Below, in pieces: positions 16,437 to 25,593 of a stretch of DNA of 64,000 bases (position 1 is the first letter of the stretch; every line of letters starts with the position of its first letter). Location: the NCBI RefSeq assembly GCF_028200735.1, contig NZ_JAQKPV010000013.1, positions 91,852 through 155,851 of the forward strand. Direction: 5' to 3'. The notes under the pieces are model-generated. The model was not told the origin of the DNA and did not search any database. It saw only the letters and a list, made by a program, of their open reading frames with translations. The DNA is from Streptomyces sp. ACA25. Its GTDB lineage: Bacteria; Actinomycetota; Actinomycetes; Streptomycetales; Streptomycetaceae. A program made the translations under genes and the position numbers.

Positions 16437-17894
16437 ATGTCCCGCCCGGGAAGCCTGACCGGCAAGCTGCGGCAGATGGCCGAGAACACGCCCGAAAGCC
16501 GTGACCGGCACATTGATCTGCTCCGCGCGCTCGCCCTGTGCGCGGTGGTCCTCGGGCACTGGACCGCCGCCGTGGTGGTCCACGACGACAGCGGTCTCGA
16601 CGGATACAACCTGCTCGGAGTACTCGACTGGACTCATCCGTTCACCTGGCTCTTCCAGGTGATGCCGGTCTTCTTCATGGTCGGGGGATACGCCAACGCC
16701 GCGTCCCTCTCCTCGCACCGCAGGAAGGGCGGGGACGACACGAGCTGGCTCCTCTCCCGCACCGACCGGCTGCTGCGGCCCACCACCGCCCTGCTCCTGG
16801 TGCTGGCAGCGGGCTCGCTGACGGCGTTCCTGGCCGGCGTGGACGGTGACGTGATCGGCACGGTGTCCTGGCTGGCCTCCATTCCGCTGTGGTTCCTCGT
16901 CGCCTACCTGGCGATGGTCTTCATGACCCCTCCGGCCTTCGCCCTCCACCGGCGCTGGGGACTGGCCGTGCCGGCCGCCCTCGCCGCGCTGGTCCTGCTC
17001 CTGGACGCGGCCCGGATGGGCGGCGGCGTCCCCGTGGTCGGCCAGGCCAACTACCTGTTCACCTGGCTCGCCATCCACCAGATCGGCTTCTGCTGGTGGG
17101 ACGGGCAGCTGACGCACCGGGCACGCACCTCGGCTCTCGTCGCCCTGACCGGCCTCGGGACCCTCATCCTGCTGACCTCGCTCCCGTTCAGCCCTTATCC
17201 GGTCAGCATGGTCGCGGTGCCCGGTGAGGAGCTCTCCAACACCGCGCCCCCGACCTTCGCGCTGTTCGCCCTCGCCGTCACCCAGCTCGGCATCGCCTTG
17301 CTGCTGTCCGGGCCCAGCAACCGCTTCCTCCGCCGTACCGGGCCGTGGACGGTGGTGGTGGGCGCCAATACCGTGGTGCTGACGATCTTCCTGTGGCACA
17401 TGACCGCGGTGATCATCGCCGGTGCCGCCCTCTACTGGACCGGCGTCATGCCGCAGCCCGAGCCGGGCTCCGGCCAGTGGTTCCTGCTGCGGGTCCCCTG
17501 GCTGCTGTTCCTGGCCGCTGTCCTCGCCCTGCTGGTCATGCTGTTCAGCCCGATCGAGGGCCGCACCGCCGCGGCCGGCAGCGGACGCCGTGTCGGTGCC
17601 ACCACCGTGCTGGGCGTCCCGGTGCCGCCGGTGCTGTGGCGGGGCCTCACCGTCATCGCCCTGGCAGCGGTCCTCGTCGGTCTGCTGAACGTCGCCCTCG
17701 CCGGGGACGACTACGACGGCCCGGCGGGGCTCCCGGGGTACGCCCTCCTGAGCTATTTCGCCGGCGCGGCTCTGCTGCGCCTGGCCCGCGTCAAAGTCCA
17801 TGACCGCGCCCCCGGCAGCGGCAACGGGCGGCGCCCGCAGGGGAACGGCCGTTCCGGCACGGGCAGTCGGGGCCGCCCCCGGTCCGGGGAGTGA
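16437..17894 (+). CDS. Membrane acyltransferase family 3 (OafA/OpgC-like)
   Basis: Integral membrane enzyme that transfers acyl groups to exported sugars, lipids or peptidoglycan. About 485 residues. The catalytic family start DRHIDLLRALALCAVVLGHW contains the conserved Arg/His region. About ten hydrophobic segments follow and the C-terminus is a basic, Gly/Arg-rich tail (SGNGRRPQGNGRSGTG). ATG at 16437 has GAAGG about 10 bases upstream; ATG at 16476 is an alternative. It lies between ispG and the GNAT gene that directly follows ispG in mycobacteria, so it looks like an insertion into a conserved block. Acceptor unknown. Confidence 0.85.
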   Translation: MSRPGSLTGKLRQMAENTPESRDRHIDLLRALALCAVVLGHWTAAVVVHDDSGLDGYNLLGVLDWTHPFTWLFQVMPVFFMVGGYANAASLSSHRRKGGDDTSWLLSRTDRLLRPTTALLLVLAAGSLTAFLAGVDGDVIGTVSWLASIPLWFLVAYLAMVFMTPPAFALHRRWGLAVPAALAALVLLLDAARMGGGVPVVGQANYLFTWLAIHQIGFCWWDGQLTHRARTSALVALTGLGTLILLTSLPFSPYPVSMVAVPGEELSNTAPPTFALFALAVTQLGIALLLSGPSNRFLRRTGPWTVVVGANTVVLTIFLWHMTAVIIAGAALYWTGVMPQPEPGSGQWFLLRVPWLLFLAAVLALLVMLFSPIEGRTAAAGSGRRVGATTVLGVPVPPVLWRGLTVIALAAVLVGLLNVALAGDDYDGPAGLPGYALLSYFAGAALLRLARVKVHDRAPGSGNGRRPQGNGRSGTGSRGRPRSGE

Positions 17895-17948
17895 GGCGGT
17901 ACAGTCGGGCATCTCCGGTCCTCCTCCTGACCAGCAAGGCCTCGACAC

Positions 17949-18797
17949 GTGCTGACCACTTCCACGACCAGGGTCGTCGAGCCCGCCGAGCTCGGTGACG
18001 TCCTCGCCGTACTGAACCGGGACCCGGTGGGCAACGCCTTCGTGACTGCCCGGGTGCTCGAATCCGGCCTCGACACCGTCCGGATGGGCGGCGAGATGTG
18101 GGGCTGGTACCACCACGGCCGGCTCTCCGCGCTCTGCTATGCCGGAGCCAACCTCGTGCCCGCCGGCGCCGGCCGGTCCGCGGTCCGCGCGTTCGCCGGA
18201 CGTGCCCTGCGGGACATCCGCCGCTGTTCGTCCATCGTGGGGCCGGCCGGGCCCACCTCGGCGCTGTGGTCCTGGCTGGAGCCGTACTGGGGCCCGCCCC
18301 GGGAGCTGCGGGTCCGGCAGCCGCTGATGACAGCCACCGCCATGCCGCCGGGGATCACTCCCGACCCGCTGGTGCGCCGGATGCGCAAGGACGAGATGGA
18401 CCTGGTGATGCCCGCCTCGGTGGCGATGTTCACCGAGGAGGTCGGAATCTCGCCACTGTCCGCGGAGGACGGCGGGCTGACCTACCAGGCCAGGGTCGCG
18501 GAAACTCTCGGCTCCGGACGCTGCTTCGCCCGGGTCGAGGGCAGCCGGGTGGTTTTCAAGGCGGAGATCGGGGCGGTGACCCCGTACGCCTGCCAGCTCC
18601 AGGGGGTGTGGACGGCTCCGGACCGCCGCGGCCGGGGGCTGGCCACGGCCGGGCTGGCCACCGTGCTGCGGCACGCTCTCACCGAGGCAGCGCCGGTCGT
18701 CAGCCTGTACGTCAACGACTACAACACCCCGGCGCTGGCGACCTACCGCCGGCTGGGCTTCACCGAGACGGGCGCGCTCATGAGCGTGCTCTTCTGA
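17949..18797 (+). CDS. DUF4081-GNAT N-acetyltransferase
   Basis: 282 residues in two parts. Residues 1-130 form the DUF4081 domain (LGDVLAVLNRDPVGNAFVTA onward). Residues 140-282 form the GNAT domain, with acetyl-CoA motif LQGVWTAPDRRGRGLATAGL and the terminal VSLYVNDYNTPALATYRRLG. It is the likely counterpart of the mycobacterial GNAT gene that sits beside ispG (Rv2867c). The GTG start follows a 54-base gap. The acceptor is unknown; position in the MEP/protease block is conserved but the functional link is not established. Confidence 0.88.
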   Translation: MLTTSTTRVVEPAELGDVLAVLNRDPVGNAFVTARVLESGLDTVRMGGEMWGWYHHGRLSALCYAGANLVPAGAGRSAVRAFAGRALRDIRRCSSIVGPAGPTSALWSWLEPYWGPPRELRVRQPLMTATAMPPGITPDPLVRRMRKDEMDLVMPASVAMFTEEVGISPLSAEDGGLTYQARVAETLGSGRCFARVEGSRVVFKAEIGAVTPYACQLQGVWTAPDRRGRGLATAGLATVLRHALTEAAPVVSLYVNDYNTPALATYRRLGFTETGALMSVLF

Positions 18798-18815
18798 CGC
18801 TCCGGCCGTCGCCCG

Positions 18816-18850
18816 CCCCGGGGACCCGGCACCCTGCCGGGTCCCCGGGG
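18816..18850. terminator. 15-bp perfect bidirectional terminator
   Basis: Arms CCCCGGGGACCCGGC and GCCGGGTCCCCGGGG pair without a mismatch around the 5-base loop ACCCT. It lies between convergent genes (GNAT on plus, peptide transporter ATPase on minus), so it can end both transcripts. Confidence 0.8.
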
Positions 18851-18857
18851 GACCTGC

Positions 18858-19934
18858 TCAGGGCGTGCCGTGCACCACGTCCCGCTCCTCCGCGAAGTGA
18901 CAGGCGCTGGCGTGCGGTGATCCCGGCCGGGTCTCCAACGGCGGCTGCACCTCGGCGCAGAGGTCCTGTGCCTTCCAGCACCGGGTCCGGAACCGGCACC
19001 CCGAGGGCGGGTTGGCGGGCGAGGGGACGTCGCCCTCCAGCACGATCTCGTCCCGCAGGCCGCGCAGCCTCGGATCCGGTACCGGCACGGCCGACAGCAG
19101 GGCCTGGGTGTACGGGTGGGTCGGTGCGTCGTAGATCTCGGCCGCCTCGCCGTACTCGACGATCTTCCCCAGATACATCACCCCGAGCTGGTCGGCGATG
19201 TGGTGCACCACCGACAGGTCGTGCGCGATGAACAGATAGGTGAGCCCCATCTCGTCCTGCAACTGCTCCAGCAGATTGATCACCTGCGCCTGGATCGAGA
19301 CGTCCAGCGCAGAGACCGGCTCGTCGCACAGCAGTACCTCCGGCTCCAGGGCCAGCGCCCGGGCGATGCCGATGCGCTGGCGCTGCCCGCCGGAGAACTG
19401 GTGCGGGTAACGGTTGATGTGGTCGGGGTTGAGCCCGACCAGCTCCAGCAGCTCCTGCACCCGCGCCCGGCGCCGGTTCCGCGGCAGCACCCCGGTATGG
19501 ATCTGGAACGGTTCGCCCACCAGGTCGCCGACGGTCATCCGCGGGTTCAGCGAGGTGTAGGGGTCCTGGAACACCATCTGGATGTTCCGGCGGGCCTCCA
19601 GCAGCTCCTTGCCCCGCAGCGCGGTGATGTCCTGGCCGCGGACCCGTATGGTGCCCTCGGTCGGCTTCTCCAGTCCGAGCAGCAGCTTGGCCAGCGTCGA
19701 CTTCCCGCACCCCGACTCGCCGACGATGCCCAGCGTGCGGCCGCGCCGGAGGTCCAGGCTGAGCCCGTCCACCGCCCGCACCTCACCGACCCGGCGACGC
19801 AGCACGATGCCCTGGGTGATGGGGAAGTGTTTGACGAGATCGCGGACCTCCAGCACGGAGTCCCCGGCCGGCGGTTCCCGCCGAGGGCCGGCCGTCCCGG
19901 GCCCGCCGTCCGCGTCCGGTGGAACGGTGTTCAC
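18858..19934 (-). CDS. Peptide ABC transporter ATP-binding protein, OppF type
   Basis: Cytoplasmic ATPase subunit, 358 residues. Walker A is GESGCGKST, signature SGGQRQRIGIARAL, Walker B VLLCDEPVSALDV and the switch His lies in LFIAHDLSVV. The C-terminal oligopeptide/dipeptide region carries the Cys cluster typical of DppF/OppF (CRFRTRCWKAQDLCAE). GTG at 19934 was chosen because it overlaps the upstream stop by 4 bases (GTGA). Last gene of a five-gene importer operon; a 15-bp terminator follows. Confidence 0.94.
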   Translation of the reverse strand: MNTVPPDADGGPGTAGPRREPPAGDSVLEVRDLVKHFPITQGIVLRRRVGEVRAVDGLSLDLRRGRTLGIVGESGCGKSTLAKLLLGLEKPTEGTIRVRGQDITALRGKELLEARRNIQMVFQDPYTSLNPRMTVGDLVGEPFQIHTGVLPRNRRRARVQELLELVGLNPDHINRYPHQFSGGQRQRIGIARALALEPEVLLCDEPVSALDVSIQAQVINLLEQLQDEMGLTYLFIAHDLSVVHHIADQLGVMYLGKIVEYGEAAEIYDAPTHPYTQALLSAVPVPDPRLRGLRDEIVLEGDVPSPANPPSGCRFRTRCWKAQDLCAEVQPPLETRPGSPHASACHFAEERDVVHGTP

Positions 19935-20980
19935 GAGTTCTGCACCTCTTCCCAGTAGTGGCACCTGCTCCGGCGGGCCGGGCCGACCCCGTACGCCGGA
20001 GGATCCTCGACGGCACAGCGGTCCCGGGAGAACCGGCAGCGCGGCGCGAACGAGCAGCCCGGCGGGACCGCGGTCAGGGTCGGCGGAAGCCCTTCGATGA
20101 CGCTCAGCTTCCGGCCCCGCCGGTCGACCCGGGGAATCGATTCCAGCAGCGCCTTGGTGTACGGGTGGGCGGGGGAGGCGTAGATGTCGTGCACCGGGGC
20201 CTCCTCCACCACCTTCCCCGCGTACATCACCGAGATCTCGTCCGCCACGTCGGCGACCACCCCCATGTCATGGGTGATGAGGATCAGGCCCATGTTCCGT
20301 TCGGTCTGCAGCTCGGCGAGGAGCTTCATGATCTGGGCCTGCACGGTGACGTCGAGCGCGGTCGTGGGTTCGTCGGCGATGACGACCTCGGGGTCGAGCG
20401 CGAGCGCCATCGCGATCATGACGCGCTGCCGCATGCCGCCGGAGAACTGGTGCGGGTAGTCGTTGACGCGGTCCCGCGCCGCCGGGATCCGGACCATGTC
20501 CAGCAGCTCGACGGCCTTGGCCTTCGCGTCCTTCCGGGACATGCCGCGGTGGATGCGGAACATCTCACCGAGCTGGAATCCGACGCTGAACACCGGGTTC
20601 AGAGCGGACAGCGCGTCCTGGAAGATCATGGCCAGCGCGGTGCCGCGCAGTTGCCGCCGCTGCTCACGGGGCAGCGTCAGCAGGTCGATGCCGCGGTACA
20701 TGATCGAGCCGCCCGTGATACGGCCCGGTGGGCTGTCGACGATGCCCATGATCGCCTGAGCGGTGACGCTCTTGCCGGATCCGGACTCACCGAGGATGGC
20801 CCGGGTCTGTCCGGGCTCCACGGTGAAACTCACCCCGTTGACCGCCTGGGCGGTCCCGTCCCGGGTGTGGAACTCCACCCGCAGGTCATCGACGGCCAGC
20901 AGCGGTTCCCGCGGATCGGCCTTCGGAAGATCTCCCTCCGCTCGGGGGGCCTTGTCGGTCACGCTCTTGTCGGTCGGCAT
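19931..20980 (-). CDS. Peptide ABC transporter ATP-binding protein, OppD type
   Basis: Second ATPase of the importer, 349 residues. Walker A GESGSGKSV, signature FSGGMRQRVMIAMAL, Walker B VVIADEPTTALDV, switch His in LILITHDMGVV. The C-terminal Cys-containing region (GCSFAPRCRFSRDRC) is a family hallmark that can hold an iron-sulfur cluster in relatives. It heterodimerises with the OppF-type subunit, with which it is translationally coupled. The start lies 8 bases from the permease stop. Confidence 0.94.
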   Translation of the reverse strand: MPTDKSVTDKAPRAEGDLPKADPREPLLAVDDLRVEFHTRDGTAQAVNGVSFTVEPGQTRAILGESGSGKSVTAQAIMGIVDSPPGRITGGSIMYRGIDLLTLPREQRRQLRGTALAMIFQDALSALNPVFSVGFQLGEMFRIHRGMSRKDAKAKAVELLDMVRIPAARDRVNDYPHQFSGGMRQRVMIAMALALDPEVVIADEPTTALDVTVQAQIMKLLAELQTERNMGLILITHDMGVVADVADEISVMYAGKVVEEAPVHDIYASPAHPYTKALLESIPRVDRRGRKLSVIEGLPPTLTAVPPGCSFAPRCRFSRDRCAVEDPPAYGVGPARRSRCHYWEEVQNS

Positions 20981-20988
20981 GGCTCACC

Positions 20989-21933
20989 TCAGCGCAGCTT
21001 GGGGTCGAGGGCGTCGCGCAGCGCATCGCCCAGCATGATGAATCCGAGGACGGTGAGGACGAGGAACGAGACGGGCACCAGCAGCAGGTGCGGATAGCCG
21101 CTCAGCACATGTGACTGCCCCTGCACGATCATCACGCCCCAGGACACCGTCGGTGCCCGCAGGCCGACCCCCAGGAAGGTCAGGGTGGCCTCCGCCGCGA
21201 CGTACAGGCCCAGCGCGATGGTGAGGATCACCAGGCCGGGTGCGAGCGCGTTGGGCAGGATGTGCCGGAAGATGATCCGCCGGTCGGAGGCGCCCAGGGA
21301 CCGGGCGGCGGCGACGTAGTCCAGGTTCTTCGTGGTCAGCACGCTGGACCGGATCACCCGGGCCAGCGTGATCCAGGACAGTGCGACGATGACGAGGACC
21401 ACCGCCCAGATGGAACGGGACCGCAGCAGGGCCAGGATGACCACGGCGCCCAGCAGGAACGGCAGCCCCGCCACCACGTCGATGAAGCGGGACACCAGGG
21501 CGTCGGTCCAGCCGCCGTAGTACCCGGAGAGGATGCCGAAGAGGGTCCCCAGGACCGCTACGCCGATGGTGGCGAAGACCGCGATCTGGATGGACGGCCC
21601 GGCTCCGTGCACGACTTGGGCGTAGTAGTCGCACCCGAGATTGCTGAAGCCGAAAGGATGCTCGGCGCTGGGCTTCTCGCGGGCCCGGGAGAGGTCGCAG
21701 GCCCGGGGGTCCGCGCTGGTCCACAGCGTGGGGAACAGCACCATCGAGATCATCGTGAGCACGATGGCGGACGCGAGGAGGAACACCGGGTTGCGGCGGA
21801 GGTCGTGCCAGGCGTCCGACCACAGGCTCCGGGACGGGCCGCTCCCGCCGCCCGTCAGGGCCGCGGCGCCGGGCTCGTCGGCCTTCTGCACAGGACCGCC
21901 CGCGGGGCGGCTTTCGGGGTGGTTGTCAGTCAT
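20989..21933 (-). CDS. Peptide ABC transporter permease, OppC type
   Basis: Inner-membrane subunit, 314 residues from the ATG at 21933, which has GAGGA 6 bases before it and overlaps the OppB stop by 8 bases. A cytoplasmic N-terminal tail rich in Pro/Gly is followed by six hydrophobic segments and the EAA-type loop YVAAARSLGASDRRIIFRHI. The large loop after the first segment contains two Cys residues (RACDLS and LGCDYYAQ) that could form an extracytoplasmic disulfide; that is inference. Confidence 0.93.
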   Translation of the reverse strand: MTDNHPESRPAGGPVQKADEPGAAALTGGGSGPSRSLWSDAWHDLRRNPVFLLASAIVLTMISMVLFPTLWTSADPRACDLSRAREKPSAEHPFGFSNLGCDYYAQVVHGAGPSIQIAVFATIGVAVLGTLFGILSGYYGGWTDALVSRFIDVVAGLPFLLGAVVILALLRSRSIWAVVLVIVALSWITLARVIRSSVLTTKNLDYVAAARSLGASDRRIIFRHILPNALAPGLVILTIALGLYVAAEATLTFLGVGLRAPTVSWGVMIVQGQSHVLSGYPHLLLVPVSFLVLTVLGFIMLGDALRDALDPKLR

Positions 21934-22948
21934 AGCGGATCCTCGGGTCAAGGACGGCGTAGAGCAGATCCACGAGCAGGTTCACGACCAGGTAGACGAT
22001 CACGAAGAACGTCACCAGCGAGATGAGGACCGGGCCCTCGTTCTGCCGGATGGCCTGGATCAGCTGGAACCCGACGCCCGGCACGTTGAAGATCGTCTCT
22101 GTGACCACCGCTCCACTGATGAGGACACCGATCGACATGCCGAGGTCGGTGATGACCGGGATCAGGGAGTTGCGCAGGACGTGCACCCCGATGACCCGCC
22201 GGTGCGGCATGCCCTTGGCGACAGCGGTACGGACATAGTCGGAGCGGAGGTTCTCGATCACGCTGGTACGGGTCAGCCGGGCCGTGGTGGCCAGCCCCAG
22301 CGCGCCGAGCACCAGCCCGGGGACGAGGAGACTGAGCCAGGGATAGTCACCGCTGTAGCTGACCCGCACGACGGCCAGCATCCAGTCGGGGGCGTCCCGC
22401 GCCTGGAGGAAGTTGCTGGCGGGCACGTTCACGGTGGTCTGCACGACCTTGCCCAGGACGAAGACCGGGAAGGCGATGAGCAGCACGGTGGAGATCTTCA
22501 CCGCATAGTCGAGGACGCCCTTGTTGCGCAGGCCGGCGAGGATGCCGGCGGACAGCCCGATGATGATCTGGAAGGCCAGGGCGATCAGGGCCAGCCGGAG
22601 GGTGACGGGCAGGGACGCGGCGATGATGTCCGTGACCTCCCGGCCCCGGAAGTTGATCCCGAGATCGCCCTGGGCGATGTCGGTGACCCGCCCGACGAAG
22701 AGACTCAGGCAGGGGTTGCCCACCTGTTCCAGACAGGGGTCGTCGAGGTTGAACTGGCGCTGGACGGCCTCCAGCAGTTGCGGTGTCGGGCGGCGGTCAC
22801 CGAACAGGGCACGGCCCGGGTTGCCGGTCAGCTGGATCGCCAGCGAGACCATGTAGTGCAGCAGGAAGAGCGCACCGATGATCGTGGGGACGAACTGCAG
22901 CAGCCGCCTGATGATGTAACGGCTCAACGGGGGACTCCATTCGAGCAC
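21926..22948 (-). CDS. Peptide ABC transporter permease, OppB type
   Basis: Inner-membrane subunit, 340 residues. The N-terminus SRYIIRRLLQFVPTIIGALF is the family start, and the EAA-type loop is DYVRTAVAKGMPHRRVIGVH. The extracytoplasmic loop carries the pair CLEQVGNPCLSLF. The start is uncertain: GTG at 22948 gives the listed protein, but TTG at 22927 has GGAG 7 bases before it and gives exactly the usual family N-terminus, so it may be the real one. Coupled to OppC. Confidence 0.92.
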   Translation of the reverse strand: MLEWSPPLSRYIIRRLLQFVPTIIGALFLLHYMVSLAIQLTGNPGRALFGDRRPTPQLLEAVQRQFNLDDPCLEQVGNPCLSLFVGRVTDIAQGDLGINFRGREVTDIIAASLPVTLRLALIALAFQIIIGLSAGILAGLRNKGVLDYAVKISTVLLIAFPVFVLGKVVQTTVNVPASNFLQARDAPDWMLAVVRVSYSGDYPWLSLLVPGLVLGALGLATTARLTRTSVIENLRSDYVRTAVAKGMPHRRVIGVHVLRNSLIPVITDLGMSIGVLISGAVVTETIFNVPGVGFQLIQAIRQNEGPVLISLVTFFVIVYLVVNLLVDLLYAVLDPRIRYD

Positions 22949-22963
22949 GGCTCACAGCGGAAA

Positions 22964-23005
22964 GCCGGCGCGGGCGCACGGGTGTTGCCCGGCGCCCACG
23001 CCGGC
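22964..23005 (-). terminator. Hairpin between binding protein and permease genes
   Basis: Arms GCCGGCGCGGGCGC and GCGCCCACGCCGGC pair with one wobble-type mismatch, and the fold can extend into the loop. Position directly after the binding-protein gene fits the common pattern in which a stable hairpin keeps the 5' transcript abundant while fewer messages reach the permeases. Confidence 0.6.
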
Positions 23006-23021
23006 TGCCGCAGAAGAAGTG

Positions 23022-24659
23022 TCAGCTGACCTTGAGGTCCACCCACGAGGGGTTGGTCTCGTAGACGTTGTAGATGACGTTCTCGATGGTGTCCTGGTAG
23101 ATCACCGAGGTACGGCCGAAGAACAGCGGGATGACCGGAACTTCGTTCATCAGGACCTGCTCCGCCTCGAGGTAGCGCTCCTGGGCCTCCTCCAGGGTCG
23201 GTGCCTCGTCACCCTCCTGCACCAGGCGGTCGAAGTCCGCGTTGGACCAGCCGGTGTCCGCCGAGCTGCCGTTGGTGTGGTAAAGCGGCCGCAGGTAGTA
23301 CTCCTGCGAGGGGTAGCTCATGATCCAGGCCGAGCGGTACGGGCCCTCGAGTTCCTCGTCGTCGCGCGCGTTGAGGTGGTCGGCCCACTCCAGTTCGTTG
23401 CGGATGTCGAACTCGATGCCCAGGGTGTTCTGGATCTGGATGCCGACGGCCTCCATCCACTCCTCGTGTCCGGCACCCGGGTGGAAGTGCAGCTGCAGCC
23501 GCTCGCCCTCGGGCCAGCCACCGGCCTCCTCCAGCAGTTCCTGGGCGCGGTCCGGGTCGAACTCGCAGTGGGTGCAGACACCCTCGGTGTAGCCGGGGAT
23601 CACCGGTGAGATGACGCTGTCCGCGGGCAGCATGTTGCCGTGCAGCACGGATTCGATGATTTCCTGGCGGTTGATGGCCAGCGAGAGCGCCTGCCGGAGC
23701 CGCACGTCCTGGAACTTGTCGTTGTACAGCGGGAGGGCGATGCCGGTGTAGTCCGAGCGGGGCTCAGCGATGAACCGGTCACCGAACTGCTCGCGGGCCT
23801 CCGGGAGAAGCTCCGGCGGCGTGACGCGCAGCAGGTCCAGCGTCCCGGCCTGCAGGTCGTTGTACGCGGTGACGTTGTCCGCGTAGATGTGGAAGTTCAG
23901 CCGGTCGATGTTGGCGGGGTTGCTCCCCGGGTAGTCCTCCCACCGCTCCAGCGGGATGAGGACGTCGTGCTCCCAGGGGCCGGCCATCCGGAACGGGCCG
24001 TTGCCGATCGGCTCGTCGTTGCACGCGTCGACGTCGTCCAGGCAGGCTTGCGCCATCGGCAGGAAGGTGTTGTGGCCGAGTGCCACCTCGAAGGTGGTGA
24101 AGGGCGCGGAAAGCGTGACGGTGAAGGTCAGGTCCCCGGTCTTCTCCAGCCCGGAGAGCTCCGTGGCGCCGCCCTCCTCCTGCATCTGGTCGTAGCCCGC
24201 GATGCGCTCGAAGAAGAAGTTGGCACGCTGGGCGTTCGGGCCGTGCGCCCCGTAGTTCCAGGCCCGGATGAACGCGTCGGCGTCCACCGGCTCCCCGTTG
24301 TGGAACTCCCACCCGTCCTTCAGTGTGATGTCCCAGACCACGCTGTCCTCGGTCTCGATGGACTCCGCGACCTCGTGCACGATGTCACCGCTGTCGAGGT
24401 CGAAACTCACCAGCCCGGTGAAGACGTTCTCCAGAACGGAAGCGCCCTCGGACTCGGCGGTGTTGGTGGTGAGCAGCGCCTGCGGGTTGCGCAGATCGGT
24501 GTTGATCTCACCCCCGGTGTAGTCCCCGTTCCCGTTGCCGTTCCCTGTTCCGCTCCCGCCTCCTCCCCCGTCGTCGCCATTCGTGCTGCATGCCGAGGCG
24601 GCGAGGACCACCGCCCCGGCCAGGGCGGCTATTCGGGTCAGTCTGCGTCGTGTTGCCAA
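23022..24659 (-). CDS. Extracellular solute-binding lipoprotein, family 5 (peptide/nickel importer)
   Basis: Captures oligopeptides (or similar) outside the cell for the ABC importer encoded downstream. 545 residues. TTG at 24659 was chosen because GAGGAG precedes it by 5 bases and it begins a lipoprotein signal (ATRRRLTRIAALAGAVVLAA); the lipidated residue is Cys24 in AASACS. A Gly/Ser/Asn-rich linker follows, then the SBP_bac_5 fold beginning NPQALLTTNTAESEGASVLE. A longer open frame upstream has no secretion signal and is rejected. First gene of the five-gene importer operon. Ligand unknown. Confidence 0.92.
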   Translation of the reverse strand: MATRRRLTRIAALAGAVVLAASACSTNGDDGGGGGSGTGNGNGNGDYTGGEINTDLRNPQALLTTNTAESEGASVLENVFTGLVSFDLDSGDIVHEVAESIETEDSVVWDITLKDGWEFHNGEPVDADAFIRAWNYGAHGPNAQRANFFFERIAGYDQMQEEGGATELSGLEKTGDLTFTVTLSAPFTTFEVALGHNTFLPMAQACLDDVDACNDEPIGNGPFRMAGPWEHDVLIPLERWEDYPGSNPANIDRLNFHIYADNVTAYNDLQAGTLDLLRVTPPELLPEAREQFGDRFIAEPRSDYTGIALPLYNDKFQDVRLRQALSLAINRQEIIESVLHGNMLPADSVISPVIPGYTEGVCTHCEFDPDRAQELLEEAGGWPEGERLQLHFHPGAGHEEWMEAVGIQIQNTLGIEFDIRNELEWADHLNARDDEELEGPYRSAWIMSYPSQEYYLRPLYHTNGSSADTGWSNADFDRLVQEGDEAPTLEEAQERYLEAEQVLMNEVPVIPLFFGRTSVIYQDTIENVIYNVYETNPSWVDLKVS

Positions 24660-24986
24660 GACAGCTCCTCGGTTGGGCACAGCATTTCGCGCACCAACTC
24701 TGCTGCCTACCAGTGGTGTTGTAGATGACCACGAGACGGGAGTTATCGCTTCGAGATCCATCCGAAGCCGAACAATGACCTTCCGGTGACCGGTCCCGCC
24801 ACTCCGGGCATCCTGCGCCGGAGCGCCGGGCGGAGCGGTCCGCGTCCGGTACCGCGTCACTCGGCCGCCCGGGCAGTCGCACCGCAGGACCTGCCCGGCT
24901 TCGGCCCGGGACGGCCCGCGGCCTCCGGTCCAACCCGCGGTGCCGGGAACGGGACTTCTCCGGAGCCCGGGAGATAGCCTCCCGGC
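24660..24986. other. Divergent intergenic region, binding protein / GNAT
   Basis: 327 bases without a gene. The minus-strand ribosome site GAGGAG occupies 24665-24670. The stretch 24690-24780 is less GC-rich and probably holds the importer promoter, but no convincing -35/-10 pair was found. Nothing repeated or strongly palindromic was seen. Confidence 0.5.
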
Positions 24987-25520
24987 ATGGAAGATCCCGT
25001 CATCGGCCCGCTCGACCTCGCCACCCGGGTGGACGAAGCACTCGCCGTGCAGGCCCTTGCCTTCGGGCTCACCGGGGACGAGATCGCTGTCCGCCGGCAG
25101 ATCGTGCTGCGCCACCTGACGACTCCGGGAGCCCGGGCGCTCGGCGCCACCACCGCCGCCGGGGGGCTGGTCGGCTTCGTCTACGGGATGCCCTGCGACC
25201 GCGGCCAGTGGTGGTCCACCGTGGTCGAGCCGTATCTCCAGCAGGCCGGGGAGGACTCCTGGCTGGACGACTCGTACACCATCACCGAGCTGCACGTGCT
25301 CCCCGCTCATCAGGGGCGGGGGATCGGCCGGCGCCTCATCACCACTCTGACCGACGGCGTCCCCCAGCCCCGGTCCCTGCTGTCCGCCATCGACACCGAC
25401 AGCCCGGCCCGCGGACTGTACCGCCGGCTCGGTTACCGGGATCTGGCCCGGCGGGTGCGCTTTCCGTCCGCCCCCAGGCCGTACGCGGTGATGGGCGCGC
25501 CCCTGCCCCTGCGGAGGTGA
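24987..25520 (+). CDS. GNAT-family N-acetyltransferase
   Basis: 177 residues, single GNAT domain. The acetyl-CoA-binding motif is ITELHVLPAHQGRGIGRRLI (20 residues), followed by SPARGLYRRLGYRDLARRVR. An Arg-rich strand and VMGAPLPL end the protein. Start ATG at 24987 with a purine-rich upstream run (GGGAG at 24968-24972). Substrate unknown. It is divergent from the peptide importer and convergent with the kinase-like gene. A 6-base hairpin (25551-25572) lies in the following gap. Confidence 0.85.
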   Translation: MEDPVIGPLDLATRVDEALAVQALAFGLTGDEIAVRRQIVLRHLTTPGARALGATTAAGGLVGFVYGMPCDRGQWWSTVVEPYLQQAGEDSWLDDSYTITELHVLPAHQGRGIGRRLITTLTDGVPQPRSLLSAIDTDSPARGLYRRLGYRDLARRVRFPSAPRPYAVMGAPLPLRR

Positions 25521-25593
25521 GGCCCGCGGCGGCACGGCGGCATCCCATCCGGCCGGTGTGTGCCCGCCGGCCCCGCGCGGGCGTACCTGCGGG

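Noticed and set aside
15414..18674. 1086-codon minus-strand frame opposite ispG, acyltransferase and GNAT
   Set aside because: Antisense shadow; the plus-strand proteins are recognised families with conserved motifs.
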